This document shows positions 13,129 to 15,895 of a stretch of 15,895 nucleotides of DNA, in pieces. Positions within the stretch are counted from its first letter, which is position 1. Every line of letters starts with the position of its first letter. Below the pieces are notes generated by a model. The model was not told where the DNA came from. It saw nothing but the letters and a program-made list of their open reading frames with translations, and searched no databases. A program made the position numbers and the translations under genes. The stretch spans positions 1 to 15,895 of the forward strand of contig JAICJW010000045.1 of the NCBI GenBank assembly GCA_025928215.1. The letters are read 5' to 3'. The DNA is from Chloroflexia bacterium (GTDB lineage: Bacteria; Chloroflexota; Chloroflexia; Thermomicrobiales; JALYUS01).

Positions 13129-14652
13129 AATCCCCGGCGCCAGATGTTCCGCGACCATCGCGGCGGGCAGATTGGTGTTCGCGCGCATCAGCGCCGGGAA
13201 GATCGAGGCGTCACAAACGTACAGTTCATCGAGGCCATGGACTTTCCCTGCCGCGTCCACGACGGCGAGCGGATCGCTTGCCAGGCCCATTTTGCAGGTG
13301 CTCGCCGGGTGATAGTAGATATCTACGGTCCGCTCGATGAAGCGGTCGAGATCGGCGCGCGTCGCGTGGTCGAGGCCGGGCAGTGTTTCCGTGCCAAAAA
13401 GCGGCGCGGCGGCAGACGTCGCGCCGATGGCCCGCGCCAGTTCGACGCCGTCCGCCAGCACGGCGCGGTCCTCGCCGTCCACCTCCGTAAGGTAGCCGTG
13501 GTCAATAATCGGCGCGACTTCGGGGTCCGTGGCGGCGAGTTTCACCGATCCGGTGGAGCGCGGCAGGACGGAACTGACGTAGATTTGATAGACCCAGCCC
13601 GCACCGCCCGGCGGATGAGAGGCGACGGAATAGAGGTGCAGATCGAACGCTTCCGTGCAGCGGCTACTGCGAGCCTTGGCGAGCGACTGTTCGTCCGGCC
13701 GCCACTGCCGCGCCTCGCAGTCGTCCATCGCGCGGTGCAGGCGCTCCGTTCCCGCGAAATGGACCTTGACGGTCGGGTGATCCACCAGCCCATTGCCGAC
13801 GCCGGGCAGCGGGTGGGCGGGGGCGATGCCGAGGGGATGGAGATCGTCCGCCGGGCCGATGCCGGAGCGTAGGAGGATGGCGGGCGAGCCGTATGCGCCT
13901 GCCGCGAGGACGATCCGCGCGGCGGGGATGCGCACCGGCTGTCCGCCGATCACCGCATGCACCGCGACGGCCCGCCGATTGGCGATCTCGACGCGATCAA
14001 CGAGCACATCGCCGACAATGCGCAGATTCGGGCGGCCACGCACGGGGTCGAGATAGCCGAGCGCGCTATTCCAGCGGATGCCGCCGTCAATATTGACGGG
14101 CGAGGCGGCAACGCCCTGGAGTTCATCGGGGTTATTCAAATCGCGGACGCGCGGGATGCCGACCCGCGTCGCACCCTCGATGAAAGCGGCGTGGAATGGG
14201 GTTACTTCGGCGTCGTCCACGTGCCGGACGCGCAACCCCCGCTTCGCCCGCTCAAATGACGGCGCGACGCTGGCCCAGCCCCAGCCGGTATTGCCCAGTT
14301 CCGCCCAGCGGTCGTAGTCGCGGCGGTGGCCGAGCAGGGCAACGCAGCCATTGTGCGCGGAGCAGCCGCCGATTACCCGGGCACGGTCGAAGGCGGTGAC
14401 ATTCTCGTGCGTCGGGTGGGCATGCCCGTGATATCCCCAATCGTGCGTGCGCGGGAGGTGACGCGCATCGAGGAGCGCGGCGGGCCAGCGACCCGCCGAA
14501 AGCGGCCCATAGTCCGGCCCCGCTTCCAGCAAGACGACCGCACGATCGCTTTCCCGCGCGATGATCCCCGCGAGCGCCGCGCCGGATGTCCCCCCGCCGA
14601 CGATCAAAATGTCAATCGCTCCGGTGCCGAGCGCGTCTGTTGCCTGCATCAT
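13117..14652 (-). CDS. GMC family FAD-dependent oxidoreductase (choline dehydrogenase-like)
   Basis: GMC enzymes oxidise alcohols or sugars using FAD. The protein has 511 residues. The N-terminal FAD-binding motif is G19-G-G-T-S-G24, with the ribose-binding acid in L-L-E43-A-G. The first GMC signature surrounds V93-I-G-G-C-S-A-H-N-G. The second is near G252-A-Y-G-S-P-A-I-L-L-R-S-G-I-G-P. The active-site pair is H448 (Y-H-P-A-S-T-C-K-M-G) and N494 in N-T-N-L-P. Two ATGs (14652 and 14649) follow a GAGGAG site. The last residues, ISSQ and the stop, come mostly from the repeat shared with the convergent enolase-superfamily gene, so the natural C terminus was probably replaced. The substrate is unknown. 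Confidence 0.94.
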   Translation of the reverse strand: MMQATDALGTGAIDILIVGGGTSGAALAGIIARESDRAVVLLEAGPDYGPLSAGRWPAALLDARHLPRTHDWGYHGHAHPTHENVTAFDRARVIGGCSAHNGCVALLGHRRDYDRWAELGNTGWGWASVAPSFERAKRGLRVRHVDDAEVTPFHAAFIEGATRVGIPRVRDLNNPDELQGVAASPVNIDGGIRWNSALGYLDPVRGRPNLRIVGDVLVDRVEIANRRAVAVHAVIGGQPVRIPAARIVLAAGAYGSPAILLRSGIGPADDLHPLGIAPAHPLPGVGNGLVDHPTVKVHFAGTERLHRAMDDCEARQWRPDEQSLAKARSSRCTEAFDLHLYSVASHPPGGAGWVYQIYVSSVLPRSTGSVKLAATDPEVAPIIDHGYLTEVDGEDRAVLADGVELARAIGATSAAAPLFGTETLPGLDHATRADLDRFIERTVDIYYHPASTCKMGLASDPLAVVDAAGKVHGLDELYVCDASIFPALMRANTNLPAAMVAEHLAPGISSQ

Positions 14653-14824
14653 CGCTCTCCTCTCGCCGCGTCGTGGATCGTGGTATCGTTCGCTCGTCGC
14701 GCCGCCGCGTTTCGCATCCTATCAGATGCGTGAACCGGAGCGCGGCGATGGCGTGGCATAGAAGGTGCGAGAGAACGGTGCCGTACTGACGAGAATCGTT
14801 CACGGTGTACGTCCCGCCCTCTCC

Positions 14825-14862
14825 AGGTGTGTGGCTTTTCCACACCTCCGGAGGCGAAGGAG
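14825..14862 (+). promoter_or_regulatory. Leader hairpin and ribosome site before the HEAGH peptidase gene
   Basis: AGGTGTG (14825-14831) and CACACCT (14841-14847) can form a 7-bp stem with a 9-base loop. It merges into CCTCCGGAGG (14845-14854), itself a palindrome. AAGGAG at 14857-14862 lies seven bases before ATG 14870 and could pair with the CTCC at 14846-14849. Alternative folds could therefore mask the ribosome site. Control by this leader is inferred only. Confidence 0.4.
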
Positions 14863-14869
14863 CAAATTG

Positions 14870-15412
14870 ATGGTGGAAGCGCTCAACCCACGGCAACGTG
14901 TGCGACGGGAACGGACCGCGTACCATGAGGCTGGGCACGCGGTGGTTGCCGCCTCATTTGGCTGCCGTTTCGGCATGCTCACCCTCTACCCGGATGCCGA
15001 AGCGGAGTCGCCGATCACCGGGCCGCTGCAAATAGACCTCTTCAAGTGCGCCTTTCCGCCCGGTCAGCCCGAACGCCTCTTGCAGGTGCTGACGATCCTC
15101 TGGGCGGGCACCGCGGCGGAGACGCAACTCACCGGGCGGCGGATTGCGCCGGAGACCGATCCCGACCGGAAGTCGGTTGATCGCTTCATCGCGCGGCTGA
15201 TCGAGCGCGGTGTGACGATCCCCAAGGGATGGGATCGCCGCCCGCGACTGGATGCGCACGCGCTCCTGCGTCAGCCGAAGCAGAGCGCGGCCGTCGAGGC
15301 CCTCGCGGCGACGCTGCTCGATGAGCATGTCGTCGGTCACTTCACCGCCCGCCGCATCATCACCACCGCGATGCGTGCTCCGCTCCCCCCTCGTTGGGCG
15401 AGCGCCGAGTAA
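14870..15412 (+). CDS. Free-standing FtsH-peptidase (M41)-like zinc metalloprotease homologue
   Basis: This 180-residue protein has a zinc-protease motif H19-E-A-G-H23 inside Y-H-E-A-G-H-A-V-V-A, the wording seen in FtsH. A helix W78-A-G-T-A-A-E-x-x-L-T-G parallels FtsH G-G-R-A-A-E. The following D97-P-D99-R-K-S-V-D-R segment can be aligned with the FtsH region holding the third zinc ligand, D99 by that alignment. There is no AAA+ ATPase domain and no membrane helix. The ATG at 14870 is chosen because AAGGAG lies seven bases upstream; the longer frame from 14765 has no comparable site. Its substrate and whether it is active are unknown. It is divergent from the GMC gene and followed closely by a membrane-protein gene. 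Confidence 0.72.
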   Translation: MVEALNPRQRVRRERTAYHEAGHAVVAASFGCRFGMLTLYPDAEAESPITGPLQIDLFKCAFPPGQPERLLQVLTILWAGTAAETQLTGRRIAPETDPDRKSVDRFIARLIERGVTIPKGWDRRPRLDAHALLRQPKQSAAVEALAATLLDEHVVGHFTARRIITTAMRAPLPPRWASAE

Positions 15413-15432
15413 TCGGGAGAGCGCGTCCCGAT
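15412..15432. other. Small hairpin between the peptidase-like gene and the membrane-protein gene
   Basis: ATCGGGA (15412-15418) and TCCCGAT (15426-15432) pair exactly around seven bases, starting at the last base of the stop codon. No T-run follows and the next ribosome site is eight bases away, so termination is not certain. Confidence 0.35.
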
Positions 15433-15449
15433 CGTCAATGGAGGGTGCA

Positions 15450-15895
15450 ATGCAGCGTGATATGCGAGCAATACTCGATGGGGCGCTCGGTGGCGTGGTC
15501 GGCACGGCAGGTATGAGCGCCTTCATGCTCGCCGCTGGAAAGGCCGGGCTGATGGGCGAGCATCCGCCGGACACGATTGCCGGCGCCGCGCTCGATGCAG
15601 TTGGCATCCGGCAGCAGGATGAAGAGGCGCAGAACGCGCTCGCGATCCTCCTGCACTTCGGCTTCGGCATCAGTTGCGGCATGCTGTTCGGCGTGCTGCA
15701 TCGCCGTTTGCCGTTGCGTCTCCCCGCCGCGCTGCACGGTATGATCTTCGCCGCGATCATTTGGGTGACGAGTTACCAGGGGTGGATACCCGCCCTCGGC
15801 ATCATGCCCCCTGCCTCGGAAGATCGCCCGGACCGCCCACGCATCATGCTTCTCGCTCACCTCATCTACGGTGCGATCCTCGGCGGTGTGGTCGC
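15450..15895 (+). CDS. DUF1440/YagU-like integral membrane protein (partial, runs off the window)
   Basis: The frame opens at ATG 15450, five bases after GGAGG, and stays open to the right edge: 148 codons with no stop. Hydrophobic segments lie at about 8-30, 62-84 and 91-118, with a fourth beginning near 132. Gly-rich G-A-L-G-G-V-V-G-T-A near the start and H136-L-I-Y-G-A-I-L-G-G near the edge resemble DUF1440/DUF6789 (YagU-like) inner-membrane proteins. The W112-I-P-A-L-G-I-M-P-P loop also fits. No reaction is known for this family. It probably shares a transcript with the peptidase-like gene 38 bases upstream, though the short hairpin between them could weaken that. Confidence 0.7.
   Translation, partial: MQRDMRAILDGALGGVVGTAGMSAFMLAAGKAGLMGEHPPDTIAGAALDAVGIRQQDEEAQNALAILLHFGFGISCGMLFGVLHRRLPLRLPAALHGMIFAAIIWVTSYQGWIPALGIMPPASEDRPDRPRIMLLAHLIYGAILGGVV

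Overview
The window is a 15.9 kb piece of a GC-rich bacterial genome. It carries a complete bc-complex plus caa3-oxidase gene run, followed by a mixed accessory region. The best guess for the organism is an aerobic member of the Chloroflexota (Thermomicrobia or a relative). The grounds are high GC, fused caa3 subunits as also known in Thermus, a two-subunit Rieske / cytochrome b-c module, a possible LPxTG-type surface protein, and many short inverted repeats between genes. This is a judgement from protein style, not a marker-gene assignment.

Respiratory block (1-6764, all plus strand). In order: cytochrome oxidase subunit II fused to cytochrome c (coxB); a fusion of subunits I and III; the copper-assembly factor ctaG; a small His-containing membrane protein; a Rieske iron-sulfur protein; and cytochrome b fused to cytochrome c. 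Several junctions overlap by 1-11 bases, so this looks like one operon. Together the genes would pass electrons from quinol through Rieske and cytochrome b-c to the CuA and cytochrome c of the oxidase and on to oxygen. Both complexes carry their own tethered cytochrome c. Two junctions (coxB/coxA and Rieske/cytochrome b) hold inverted repeats.

Accessory block (6765-15895). A minus-strand glutamine-synthetase-family enzyme carries a repeat element inserted in frame. A secreted PsbP/DUF1795-like protein with a C-terminal LPGTG-type anchor follows. Next is a TacA/TacT-type toxin-antitoxin pair of clearly lower GC. Then come a small AtzG/GatC-like protein coupled to an amidase-signature hydrolase, an enolase-superfamily enzyme, a convergent GMC flavin oxidoreductase, a free-standing FtsH-peptidase-like HEAGH protein, and the start of a DUF1440/YagU-like membrane protein cut by the window edge.

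The most unusual theme is the repeats. At least five inverted-repeat elements of about four sequence types occur. Two of them have entered genes: one lies inside the glutamine-synthetase-like frame, and one supplies the stop codons of both convergent genes at 13.06-13.12 kb. No tRNA, rRNA, CRISPR array or transposase gene was found.
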